Below are positions 1 to 7,506 of a DNA stretch of 56,513 nucleotides, one piece after another; within the stretch, counting starts at the first letter, position 1; each line of letters starts with the position of its first letter. The DNA is from Myceligenerans pegani (GTDB lineage Bacteria; Actinomycetota; Actinomycetes; Actinomycetales; Cellulomonadaceae): contig NZ_JADBGR010000087.1 of assembly GCF_014892515.1 (NCBI RefSeq), positions 74,430 to 130,942 on the forward strand, given 5' to 3'. The position numbers were made by a program, and so were the translations under genes. The notes beneath the pieces are model-generated. The model searched no databases and was not told where the DNA came from. It was given only the letters and a program-made list of their open reading frames with translations.

Positions 1-21
1 GAGCGGCCCCCACCACGACCG

Positions 22-1374
22 TCACTGACCGGTCTGGAAGGCCTTGCCCTCGTCGTAGAAGGCCTGCAGGTCGGTGAGATAGCCGTCGGCGTCCTGGTTG
101 CCGTTCGACATCGCCTGCATGTTCTCCTGGATGAAGTCCAGGAATCCGGGCACGGGATAGTCGGGATAGAAGGAGAACTCGTCGCCGGCGACTAGTTCGT
201 CGAACCGGGCCGTGAAGTCACGGATCAGCGGGTCGTCGATGGTGTCGGTGTCGCCCGCCAGCGGGAGCCCGCCCTTCGAGCCGATGAGGTTCTGGACCTC
301 CGGGCTCAGGGTCGTCTCGATCCAGTCGTAGGCCAGTTCCTTGTTCCGGGCGTTGGCCGGCACCCCCCAGAGGTGCCCTGAGGAGCCCATGGTCAGGTTC
401 GCGCCGGGCATCGTGAAGTAGCCCCACTCGAAGCCCGAGTCGTTGGCGATGCGGTCGAACTCGCCGTTGTTCCAGATGAGCATCGCGGCGTCGCCCTGGA
501 GGAAGTTGACGGTCGCCTGCTCGAAGTTCAGGCCGGCGAGGTCCTCTCCGACATAGCCCTTCTCGATCCACTCCTGGAACCTCTCGGTACCCGAGCGCCA
601 CGGCTCGGCGTCGAAGTCGACGTCGCCGGAGAGGAACATGAAGTCGTCGATCTGCTGCCGACTCGCCTCGGCGGACACCAGGGAGTACCAGACCCACATC
701 TGGTTGAAGCCCTGGCTCGTGGACGCCGAGCTCGAGATCGGCGTGTAGCCCGCCTCGAGGATCGCGTCCATGTCAGCTTCGAGCTCGGTCACGCTCGTGG
801 GGAGTTCGTCGATCCCGACCCCGCGGAAGATCTCCTTGTTGTAGTAGAGCATCACGTACTCCCCGATGTTCGGGACTCCGTACCACTCGCCCGAGCCGGC
901 GTTGCCGTTCTCGTCGTAGCGAGCGAACGACGCCATGGAGCCGGTGACCTTCTCGTCCCAGCCGAACTGTTCGACCTGCTCGGTCAGCGGGTCCAGCAGC
1001 CCTTGAGCGGCTAGCTGACCGCCGTCGGCGTTGCCCTTGTTGAACTCGACGACGTCGGGGACGTCGGCGCCGGACAGTGTGATCTTCGCGTTCTGCCGCA
1101 TGGCGTCGAAGCTCGTCGTCTGGAGATCGACGGTGACGCCGGGGTGCTCCTCCTCGAAGATCTCCACCGCCCGGGCCCACCCCTGACCCTGCGCGGACCG
1201 GGGGTTCTCGTACTGGAGCACTGTGAGCGTGTCACCACTGCCCGCGGAGCTCCCGGTCTGCCCACAGGCGGTAAGTGCGACGGTGAGGCCGAGTGTGAGG
1301 CCGATGGCCCCGGTGAGTGCCGAGGCGGTTCGGCGTCGTGATCGTCGTGGTCGTAGGAGTCGGGGGGAATGCAT
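22..1374 (-). CDS. ABC transporter extracellular solute-binding lipoprotein (family 1, sugar type)
   Basis: Predicted carbohydrate-binding lipoprotein of an ABC importer, 450 residues, anchored outside the membrane. The N-terminus has an arginine-rich n-region, a hydrophobic stretch (about 19-34) and a lipobox LTAC with the lipidated Cys at 37. The mature part has the family 1 pattern: a first lobe with a VPDVVEFNKG segment, then the aromatic-rich YVMLYYNKEIF stretch, and a C-terminal helix region. An AAGGAGG ribosome site lies just upstream of the ATG. It follows the LacI gene at 1447-2478 by 72 bp on the same strand, so the two may be co-transcribed. The usual permease genes would lie downstream, beyond the left window edge. 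The sugar cannot be named from sequence. Confidence 0.9.
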   Translation of the reverse strand: MHSPRLLRPRRSRRRTASALTGAIGLTLGLTVALTACGQTGSSAGSGDTLTVLQYENPRSAQGQGWARAVEIFEEEHPGVTVDLQTTSFDAMRQNAKITLSGADVPDVVEFNKGNADGGQLAAQGLLDPLTEQVEQFGWDEKVTGSMASFARYDENGNAGSGEWYGVPNIGEYVMLYYNKEIFRGVGIDELPTSVTELEADMDAILEAGYTPISSSASTSQGFNQMWVWYSLVSAEASRQQIDDFMFLSGDVDFDAEPWRSGTERFQEWIEKGYVGEDLAGLNFEQATVNFLQGDAAMLIWNNGEFDRIANDSGFEWGYFTMPGANLTMGSSGHLWGVPANARNKELAYDWIETTLSPEVQNLIGSKGGLPLAGDTDTIDDPLIRDFTARFDELVAGDEFSFYPDYPVPGFLDFIQENMQAMSNGNQDADGYLTDLQAFYDEGKAFQTGQ

Positions 1375-1421
1375 GGGTCAGCCTCCTTGCTGGTGTTCTC
1401 TGACATCTGGCGGGTGGAAGA

Positions 1422-1441
1422 CGCCGGCCGGTGGGCCGGCG
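1422..1441 (-). terminator. GC hairpin between lacI-type gene and binding-protein gene
   Basis: Perfect 8-bp stem (CGCCGGCC / GGCCGGCG) with a 4-nt loop, placed between the stop of the LacI gene and the start of the solute-binding protein gene. There is no T-tract, so it may be a weak terminator, attenuator or RNA-stability element that lets the binding protein be made at a different level from the regulator. Confidence 0.35.
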
Positions 1442-1446
1442 GGGAA

Positions 1447-2478
1447 TCAGGCGCGGTCGCGCGGTGGGGCGACGGACTCTCTCTCGACGAGTCCGCAGGG
1501 AATGCGTTCGACCGTGGTGGGCTCGTCCGCCCCACCACGGATACGTGAGATCGCGCGGCGTGCCGCCCAGGCACCCATCTCGTAGTGGGGCAGCTGCACG
1601 GTCGTCAGCCCGGGCAGCGTCGCATCGGCGACGAACTGCTGGTTGTCGAAGCCCACCACCGACAGATCGGCGGGAATGCGGATGCCCAGTGTCGCGGCGA
1701 CCTGGAACACCGCCAGGGCGATCTGGTCGGAGAAGCAGAACAGGGCGGTCGGCCGATCGGCGCTGGTGAGCACCTCCCGCACCGCCGGGATCGCGGCACG
1801 GGTCGACGGCTCGGGCACGCTGTGCACGAGTGCGGGGTCGGTGCCCACGCCGGCGTCACGCAGGGCGTCCTCGTAACCCTCGCGCCGCATGGCCGCGGCC
1901 ACGTACGTGTCGCCCTCCACGGTCAGCATCCCGACGCGACGATGCCCGGCGGCCAGAAGACGCTCCGTGGCGGTGCGACCGCCCCCGCGCTCGTCGGGCA
2001 CGACTCCGTCCGCCCTCGCGGGGTCGTCCGGCCAGCCGTCCAGGACGACCGTCGGAAGGTGGCGGGGCGTTGCCGGTACCGAGACCTCGCGATGGAAGTC
2101 GGCCGCGATGATGAGCGCTTCGACGTCGCGCTGCAGGAACGACTGCGTCGCCGGACCGTCCATGGCCCGGTTCCCGTCGGTGTCGATGACCATGAGCAGG
2201 AAGTCCAGCTCCCACGCCGCCCGCTGAGCACCGGCGAGCATGTGACCGCCGAAAGGCACCGTGGCGACCCGGTCCGCCAGGAGTCCCAGGGTGTGGGACT
2301 TCTTCGTCTTCAGACCTCGTGCCAGGACATTGGGCACGTAGCCCAGTTCCTCCGCCCGCGCGCGGACCTGATCGGCGATCTCGCGACGAACCCGGCCCCG
2401 GTCCCGGTCGTTGAGCACGAGCGAGACGGTCGACACCGACACGCCGAGTTCGTCGGCGATGTCCCGCATGGTCAGCAT
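1447..2478 (-). CDS. LacI-family transcriptional regulator
   Basis: DNA-binding repressor or activator of about 343 residues. The N-terminal LacI helix-turn-helix is clear (MRDIADELGVSVSTVSLVLN), followed by a hinge around residues 45-60 and a periplasmic-binding-protein-like effector domain (GLLADRV... to ...VVGFDNQQF). An upstream in-frame start exists at 2529, but the ATG at 2478 is preferred because it begins right before the HTH and has a GAGGGAG ribosome site. It is transcribed towards the solute-binding protein at 22-1374, so it most likely controls that transporter. LacI-type operator candidates (2520-2570) lie directly upstream, which suggests autoregulation. Confidence 0.9.
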   Translation of the reverse strand: MLTMRDIADELGVSVSTVSLVLNDRDRGRVRREIADQVRARAEELGYVPNVLARGLKTKKSHTLGLLADRVATVPFGGHMLAGAQRAAWELDFLLMVIDTDGNRAMDGPATQSFLQRDVEALIIAADFHREVSVPATPRHLPTVVLDGWPDDPARADGVVPDERGGGRTATERLLAAGHRRVGMLTVEGDTYVAAAMRREGYEDALRDAGVGTDPALVHSVPEPSTRAAIPAVREVLTSADRPTALFCFSDQIALAVFQVAATLGIRIPADLSVVGFDNQQFVADATLPGLTTVQLPHYEMGAWAARRAISRIRGGADEPTTVERIPCGLVERESVAPPRDRA

Positions 2479-2519
2479 GACGTCTCCCTCGTCGTCCTCA
2501 CGTCGTCGACGTCCAACGA

Positions 2520-2570
2520 TTGACGTCAACCGATTGATGTGGACGCTAGAAGCGTCAAACGGGTTGACGC
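2520..2570 (-). promoter_or_regulatory. LacI-type operator cluster upstream of the regulator gene
   Basis: Three overlapping or adjacent inverted repeats are visible: TTGACGTCAA (2520-2529), TCAACCGATTGA (2526-2537, four-base arms around a central CG, the typical LacI-family layout), and GCGTCAA-N5-TTGACGC (2552-2570). All share the TCAA/TTGA half-site. They sit 40-95 bp upstream of the LacI-type start at 2478, in the promoter position. Confidence 0.6.
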
Positions 2571-2709
2571 AAAGGTTGTCGTGTGAGCTGGGTCACATGC
2601 TGCCCCGAGCCAGGCCGTCCGGCCGCTGTGGACGCCGTCGCGCGACATGACGCGCCCGGTCCGTGCTGTGAGCGACGCGGGAGGGCGTGCGGCGCCGGAT
2701 CGGGTGGCG

Positions 2710-3390
2710 TCAGTCCGCGTCCATGTCGAGGTCCGTGTCGTCGGGCCGGTCGTGGCGTGGAGGGGAGATGTCGGCTTCCCAGCCGTCGTCGCCCGACCAG
2801 ACCGCGTCGTCGGCTCCTTCGGTGTCGTCCGTGATGGCCGGGGCTTCGGGTGCTACGCGGGAGCCGAGGACGACCTCGGGAACGAGGATCGTCAGTCGTG
2901 ACCGCTGACGAAGCCGGCCGGGCCCCGCTACCTTCGTGCCTGCGAAGAGGTCCAGTTCGACCGGTCCGGGGCCGAGCCGCGGGTGGCGGGTGTGCGCGGG
3001 GAATCGCACGTGTATGTAGTGGTCGTTGCTCGCGTGTTTCGCGACCACGGTGCGTACGACGGCGCCGTCGTGGACGCGGCGCTTCTCGACGGCTCGTCCG
3101 TGCAGGGTGAGCGTTGGCCTGGCAAGCGCCGCCCGCAGGTTGCGTACGCTCCACAGGGCGGCGTCGCGGGTCCCGACGACGAGGCCGCCGATCACGATGA
3201 ACGCGCACAGGGCGGCGGGGATCAGGGGGATCAGGATGAAGGCGCCACCGTCGAGTGCTGCGGTCACCCAGGCCATCGCGCCGAAGAGTCCTGTGCCGAA
3301 GATCCAGGGAGCGTACGCGCCTGCTTGCCCGCTGCGTCGGGAACGTTGCGGGTCTATTCGCTGCTCGACGTCCCACGACTCGTGCTGCAC
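2710..3390 (-). CDS. Hypothetical two-helix membrane protein
   Basis: 226-residue protein of unknown function. Two adjacent hydrophobic helices occupy roughly residues 26-75 (one begins IFGTGLFGAMAW, the second is rich in Ile/Pro/Leu/Ala), followed by a soluble region of about 150 residues with mixed charged and beta-rich character and an Asp-rich C-terminus. The start is GTG, with a weak GGTGA ribosome site. No known domain is recognised; the layout resembles small actinobacterial proteins with a PH-like cytosolic part, but that is only an impression. It stands alone, with 231 bp to the LacI gene downstream. Confidence 0.7.
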   Translation of the reverse strand: MQHESWDVEQRIDPQRSRRSGQAGAYAPWIFGTGLFGAMAWVTAALDGGAFILIPLIPAALCAFIVIGGLVVGTRDAALWSVRNLRAALARPTLTLHGRAVEKRRVHDGAVVRTVVAKHASNDHYIHVRFPAHTRHPRLGPGPVELDLFAGTKVAGPGRLRQRSRLTILVPEVVLGSRVAPEAPAITDDTEGADDAVWSGDDGWEADISPPRHDRPDDTDLDMDAD

Positions 3391-4153
3391 GGGATCACCC
3401 GACCGAGTCGCGGAGATCGCGCTTCAGAGGGCCTCCGACGCCTGGAGGTGAGATCGACGGCGCAGGTCCGAACGGGCAGGCCGAAGTAGGGCCGAGGCAG
3501 GCCGCCGCTGTGACGGGACCGGACCTGTGTGGTGACTCCGAGGTGGGCACGCGCCCATCATCGTGGGCGAAGGTGAACGCCAGGCGTCGGGACGCGGGGC
3601 GCCGCGCCGTCAGGTGAGCCCGGCGAGAAGGAGGTCGAGTCCTGGCGCCGGCGTGAGCATGCGCGAGGAGGCCGGCGCCGCCCTGGTCGAACCCCCAAGA
3701 GGCGTACGGGCGTTCGACGTCAACGATTCACCCCTGGGTTCACCCTCGCTCCCGTGGCGACTCGGGTGAATGGGGTTCACTATCGAGTTGTGGGGGCACA
3801 CCTGCGATGGCTGGCAGATCTGCTCGTCGAACGCGGGCAGGACGAGGCGCCCGGGCAACTGGACGCATGGGACAGGGGAGAGAGGTGTCCGCAGCGCGCG
3901 GCGCGCGCGACGGCGAGGAGTCCTGACATCGGGAAGCCTCGCCCGACGGGGGCGGGCGAGGCTCCGGCGTCCGCGTCCCGGAGCGGGGACGCGGCGCCAG
4001 GCGGAGAAGAAGGCTCGACGCCGGATCCGCGCCACGGCGGGCGCGGCGGCCCGCCCGTGCCGGAGGGGGTGGGGTCACGGGCGAAGCCGCGCAACATACA
4101 CAGCTGCGGCTGCGTCCCGGACCGTGACGTGAGGCTGGAGTGGTGACACCCGC
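3391..4153. other. Gene-poor interval of about 760 bp
   Basis: No convincing gene is seen here. Open frames exist on both strands, but they show Arg/Pro/Ala-rich shadow composition and no ribosome sites. The stretch holds TTCACCC/GGGTGAA inverted motifs around 3725-3770 and two strong tandem hairpins (3935-3994, annotated separately). Confidence 0.6.
3935..3994. terminator. Two tandem strong hairpins, probable terminator of the lacI-type gene
   Basis: The first hairpin has an 11-bp perfect stem (AGCCTCGCCCG and its complement, 3935-3963). Seven bases later a second one has a 9-bp perfect stem (CCGCGTCCC / GGGACGCGG, 3971-3994). Read on the minus strand the outer hairpin is followed by TTCCCG, a short pyrimidine tail. 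They lie about 160-220 bp past the stop of the LacI gene at 4154-5215, so they probably end that transcript. Confidence 0.5.
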
Positions 4154-5215
4154 CTATGGGAGGTCGGCCTGGCGGCCGGGGCGGGCCGTCGTCGTCGAAC
4201 GGCGGATCACGAGTTCCGTGGGCAGGACGACGGCCTCGGGCGCCTGCCCTGCCAGCCGCGCGACGAGCGTGGTGACCGCGGCGCGGCCCTTCGCCGCGAC
4301 GTCCTGCCGGACGGTCGTGAGCGGCGGGTTCAGCGCGGCGGCGAGTTCGGTGTCGTCGAACCCGACCACGGAGACGTCGTCGGGCACCCTCAGGCCTCGG
4401 GCGGCCGCGGTGGTCAGCACGCCGTGCGCGAAGACGTCGGAGAAGCACAGGACGGCGGTCACGCCCTGGTCCAGCAGGTCGGCGGCGACCTCGGCCGCGA
4501 CGGACCGGGGCGCCAGCGGTGCCAGCCGGGTCACGACCTCGGCGTCCGCGGCATCCAGGACCTCGCGCCAGCCGGCCATCCGTTCGGACTCCGGGTACTC
4601 GACCGACATCGTGGAGAGGTCGTCGGCGGCGCCGGGTTTCTCGGCGTCCTGCAGGGCGAGGATCCCGACGCGCCGGTGGCCGAGGTCGACCAGGTGCTGT
4701 GCGGCAGCACGGGCACCGCCGCGATCGTCGATGTTGACCGGCGGGATCCCGGGGCGCGGGTTCTCGTCGATGGTGACCATCGGGATCCCGCGTTGCTGCA
4801 GCTCCGCGAGGCCGGAGGTCTCGGCGTTGCACGAGTACACGATGGCGGCGTCGATGGCGACGTCCCGCGCGGGAAAGAACTTCTCGTCGAGCTGGGGCGT
4901 CAGCAGGGTGACCGCCATGCCGTGGGCGGACAACTCGTCGGCGACGGCCGACAGCAGCTCGAGGTCCGACGACCCGTCCGTCGCGAACGCCTCGCCGACC
5001 CGGCCGTTGATCAGCATGCCCACCGATCCGGTGCGCCCCCGGGCCAGCGCCCGCGCGGCCGGGTCCGGGCCGACGTAGCCGAGGTCGGCCGCCGTGTCCA
5101 GGATCTTCCGGCGCAGCTCGGACGAGAGCTGGTCCGGGCGCGAGAAGGCATTGGACACGGTCATGCGGCTCACGCCGACCTTGTCCGCGATCGACTGCAG
5201 GGTCACCTTGGCCAT
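4154..5215 (-). CDS. LacI-family transcriptional regulator
   Basis: 353-residue LacI/GalR-type regulator. The N-terminus carries the HTH (VTLQSIADKVGVSRMTVSN), then a hinge around residues 45-60 and a sugar-binding-like effector domain ending with VVGFDDTELAAALNPPLTTV. An open frame extends far upstream, but the ATG at 5215 starts exactly at the HTH and is the family start. A second LacI regulator of the window; similarity to the one at 1447-2478 is only family-wide. No transporter or glycosidase lies immediately beside it, so its target is unclear. The divergent LysR/MBL/ABC region about 430 bp away is one candidate. An 11-nt direct repeat lies just upstream. Confidence 0.88.
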   Translation of the reverse strand: MAKVTLQSIADKVGVSRMTVSNAFSRPDQLSSELRRKILDTAADLGYVGPDPAARALARGRTGSVGMLINGRVGEAFATDGSSDLELLSAVADELSAHGMAVTLLTPQLDEKFFPARDVAIDAAIVYSCNAETSGLAELQQRGIPMVTIDENPRPGIPPVNIDDRGGARAAAQHLVDLGHRRVGILALQDAEKPGAADDLSTMSVEYPESERMAGWREVLDAADAEVVTRLAPLAPRSVAAEVAADLLDQGVTAVLCFSDVFAHGVLTTAAARGLRVPDDVSVVGFDDTELAAALNPPLTTVRQDVAAKGRAAVTTLVARLAGQAPEAVVLPTELVIRRSTTTARPGRQADLP

Positions 5216-5225
5216 CAGAGACCAA

Positions 5226-5248
5226 GTATGACGCGAGGTATGACGCGA
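5226..5248. repeat. 11-nt direct repeat upstream of LacI-type start
   Basis: GTATGACGCGA occurs twice with a 12-bp period (5226-5236 and 5238-5248), ending 11 bp before the start codon at 5215. It could be part of an operator or of the 5' leader. It is not an inverted repeat, so it is not a classic LacI operator. Confidence 0.5.
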
Positions 5249-5262
5249 CGAGCGAGCGGCGC

Positions 5263-5466
5263 TCAGGCGCACTGCGGACGTGGCTCCCGGTTCGGCTCGA
5301 TCCACTCGGCCGCCCGGCGCAGGGCTCCGGCGGCCTTCGAGCGGGCGGCGTCGGAGCGGCGTCGAGGCCTGCGCTCGGGGACGACAGGGGCGCCCGGGCG
5401 GGCGCTGCCGACGTGCCGGCGCACGGCGTCGACGGCCAGGTGCGACATGACGGGCTCGTGGCTCAT
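5263..5466 (-). CDS. Small hypothetical protein
   Basis: Possible 67-residue basic protein upstream of, and on the same strand as, the LacI gene at 4154-5215 (gap 47 bp). It has a GAGGGG ribosome site about 9 nt before the ATG and a plausible soluble helical composition (repeated Ala/Arg, a conserved-looking AAEWIEPNREP tail). No known domain is recognised. Inverted-repeat operators at 5519-5557 lie in its promoter position. It could also be untranslated leader. Confidence 0.4.
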   Translation of the reverse strand: MSHEPVMSHLAVDAVRRHVGSARPGAPVVPERRPRRRSDAARSKAAGALRRAAEWIEPNREPRPQCA

Positions 5467-5518
5467 GGCGGTGGCTTCCCCTCGGTGCCGTGGTGTCGGT
5501 GGCTGTCCCGACGTTCTT

Positions 5519-5557
5519 CTGTACCGCTACAGTACGGCGATTGACTGTACCGGTCAA
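5519..5557. promoter_or_regulatory. Two inverted-repeat operators between divergent genes
   Basis: CTGTA-N4-TACAG (5519-5532) and TTGAC-N7-GTCAA (5541-5557) lie in the divergent region between the minus-strand small gene (start 5466) and the LysR gene (start 5642). Both contain TGTACCG. The first has the look of a TetR-family operator. TTGACT in the second could also be a -35 box reading to the right. Confidence 0.5.
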
Positions 5558-5641
5558 GAGAGATTGTCTCGGGCCCTGCAAGACTTCTCGTCACCCGGAC
5601 GTCTCCTGGCGTTCAGGGCGGTGCGCTTGCATGGCAGCGCC

Positions 5642-6544
5642 ATGGAGTTGCGCCAGCTGGAGATCTTTCGTGCCATCGCCGAAGAACTGCACTTCGGGCG
5701 GGCCGCGCAGCGTCTGTTCCTGGCACAGGCGTCCGTGAGCCAGCAGCTCCAGCGGTTGGAGGCGCACGTGGGGGTGCGGCTCGTGGACCGCAGTTCGCGC
5801 TCGGTGCGTCTGACGCCGGCGGGCAAGGTGTTCCTCGTCGAGGCCGAACGTGTCCTGTCGGCCGCCGACCGTGCGGTGGACCGGGCTCGCCAGGTCGCTG
5901 CCGGGCGCTCCGGGGCACTGCGCATCGCCACCAACTACCCGGCGAGTCGTCTCCTGCTGCTCCCTCTGCTGGAGGACCTGCGGGCGCAGGAGCCGGGCCT
6001 GACCACGATGCTCCGCGAGATGAGTTCGCCGGATCAGCTGCGCGCGCTGCGCCGGGGCGATCTCGACCTCGCGCTCGTCTACGGGCCGGTCGCGGTGCCG
6101 GGCGTCGCCAGCAGTCATCTCCTGGACGTCCCCGTGGTCGCGGTCGTGCGTCCGGGGCATCCGCTGGCCGAGCGCGACCGTCTGCGGTTCGACGAACTGC
6201 TCGGGTACCACGCCATGACCGGCTACGAGGGCGGCAGCCGGGTCATCGAGGACGCCGTCGTGGCCACCGCGGCGGTGCACGGCACGCGGCTGCCGCGGTC
6301 GCCGAGCACCACCGACCTGTCAGGCTATCTCCTGGAGCTCGAGACCAGTGACGCGATCGGGTTCTGTTCGTTGCCGCGCGCCGAGCAGAACCGCGCCAAC
6401 GGCATGCGCGTGCTCCGGCTGGTCCCCGCGGAGCCGGTCCTACCGATCCATGTCGCCTGGAACGAGTCCGCCGACGAACCTCTGGTGAACAGAGTGGTGG
6501 CGCAGCTCGTGCGTCTGGCGGAGACGGTGCGCGAGGTGGCGTAG
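5642..6544 (+). CDS. LysR-family transcriptional regulator
   Basis: 300-residue LysR-type regulator. The N-terminal winged helix is typical (MELRQLEIFRAIAEELHFGR, then AAQRLFLAQASVSQQLQRLE), with a coiled linker near residues 60-90 and a two-lobed substrate-binding domain from about residue 93. The frame is open far upstream, but this ATG gives the standard LysR N-terminus. It is followed after 128 bp by the six-gene MBL/ABC/HAD operon on the same strand, which makes that operon its most likely target. The QQLQR variant of the HTH is common in the MetR/CbbR-like branch. Confidence 0.9.
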   Translation: MELRQLEIFRAIAEELHFGRAAQRLFLAQASVSQQLQRLEAHVGVRLVDRSSRSVRLTPAGKVFLVEAERVLSAADRAVDRARQVAAGRSGALRIATNYPASRLLLLPLLEDLRAQEPGLTTMLREMSSPDQLRALRRGDLDLALVYGPVAVPGVASSHLLDVPVVAVVRPGHPLAERDRLRFDELLGYHAMTGYEGGSRVIEDAVVATAAVHGTRLPRSPSTTDLSGYLLELETSDAIGFCSLPRAEQNRANGMRVLRLVPAEPVLPIHVAWNESADEPLVNRVVAQLVRLAETVREVA

Positions 6545-6600
6545 TGCCCGCGCGCATCGATCGTTCCAGCCGATCGGTCGATAGCGAACCGGCCGTTGAT

Positions 6601-6618
6601 GCGGCGCGGAGGCGCCGC
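6601..6618 (+). terminator. GC hairpin between LysR gene and MBL operon
   Basis: Perfect 7-bp stem GCGGCGC / GCGCCGC with a GGAG loop, 57 bp after the LysR stop and 55 bp before the MBL start. It has no T-tract. It may be a partial terminator or an RNA-processing hairpin. Confidence 0.3.
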
Positions 6619-6672
6619 CGAGCATGGGTGCCGAGCGGCGCCGAGAAGGGCGCCTCCGGACGAGAGCGCCCC

Positions 6673-7506
6673 ATGGATCTGCACCCCCTCGGCATCATGG
6701 CCGGCATGCCCGACGGCGGCCGCGCGAGCAGCGGCTACCTCGTGCGCGACGGTGGCGTCACCCTGCAACTCGACGCGGGCCCGGGCACGGCGCTGCGCAT
6801 CGGCGCCGTGAGCCCAGGCCGGCTGCCGGACGCGGTGGCGATCACCCACCTGCACTCCGACCACGTGTACGACTTGCTGCCGCTGGGCAAGCTGGTGCTG
6901 CGTGGCCGCCTGCGCCGCGCCGACGAGAGCGCGGAGCTGGAGATCGACGAGTCGGTGCCACGGACCCCGCTGTTCGTGCCGCGGGGCGGGGCGGACGTGC
7001 TGGGTGCGCTGGCCGCGCTGTTCCCGGTGACGACGCATCCGCTGCTCGATCGCGCGTTCGAGCTCGCGTTCGCGGTCCACGAGTACGAGCCCGGCGAGAC
7101 GGTCGACGTCGGACACCTCACGCTCCGGTTCGAGCTGCTGCGCCATGCGGCGCCGAACTGCGGGATCCGTGTGGGGTCGCCGCAGGCGGATCTCGTCTAC
7201 ACGGGCGACACCGGCGTCACCGACGCGCTGCCCGCCCTGGCCGAAGGCGCGGGAGTGCTGCTGAGCGAGTGCACGCTGCGCGAGAGCGACCGCAGCGGAC
7301 ACGGGCACCTGAGTTCTCGGGAGGCCGGGCGCGCGGCGTCGGACGCCGGCGTCGGGGAACTCGTCCTGACCCATTTCACCTCCGCCGACCCGCTCGAGCT
7401 CGAGTGGCACCGCGAACGCGCGGCGAGCGAGTTCGGCGGACCGGTCCGGATCGCCGATCCAGGCCATCGCATCCCGGTCACCCCGACCCGAAAGGTCTCC
7501 GCATGA
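6673..7506 (+). CDS. MBL-fold metallo-hydrolase (RNase Z/phosphodiesterase-like)
   Basis: 277-residue metallo-beta-lactamase-fold hydrolase. The metal-binding motif HLHSDH is at about 59-64; further ligands are suggested by a His in the LRHAAPNCG segment, the Asp in YTGDTG and the His in LVLTHFTS. This is the arrangement of RNase Z-like phosphodiesterases and related hydrolases. An upstream in-frame start exists at 6544, but the ATG at 6673 matches the fold start. Its stop overlaps the start of the solute-binding protein (ATGA), so it is translationally coupled to the ABC transporter. A role in cleaving an imported phospho-ester or lactone is inference. Confidence 0.85.
   Translation: MDLHPLGIMAGMPDGGRASSGYLVRDGGVTLQLDAGPGTALRIGAVSPGRLPDAVAITHLHSDHVYDLLPLGKLVLRGRLRRADESAELEIDESVPRTPLFVPRGGADVLGALAALFPVTTHPLLDRAFELAFAVHEYEPGETVDVGHLTLRFELLRHAAPNCGIRVGSPQADLVYTGDTGVTDALPALAEGAGVLLSECTLRESDRSGHGHLSSREAGRAASDAGVGELVLTHFTSADPLELEWHRERAASEFGGPVRIADPGHRIPVTPTRKVSA

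Noticed and set aside
3754-4146. 130-codon plus-strand frame in the gene-poor stretch
   Set aside because: No ribosome site; spans two terminator-like hairpins; shadow-like composition.
4424-5641. N-terminal extension of the LysR frame
   Set aside because: It overlaps the LacI gene on the other strand. The LysR HTH begins at 5642.
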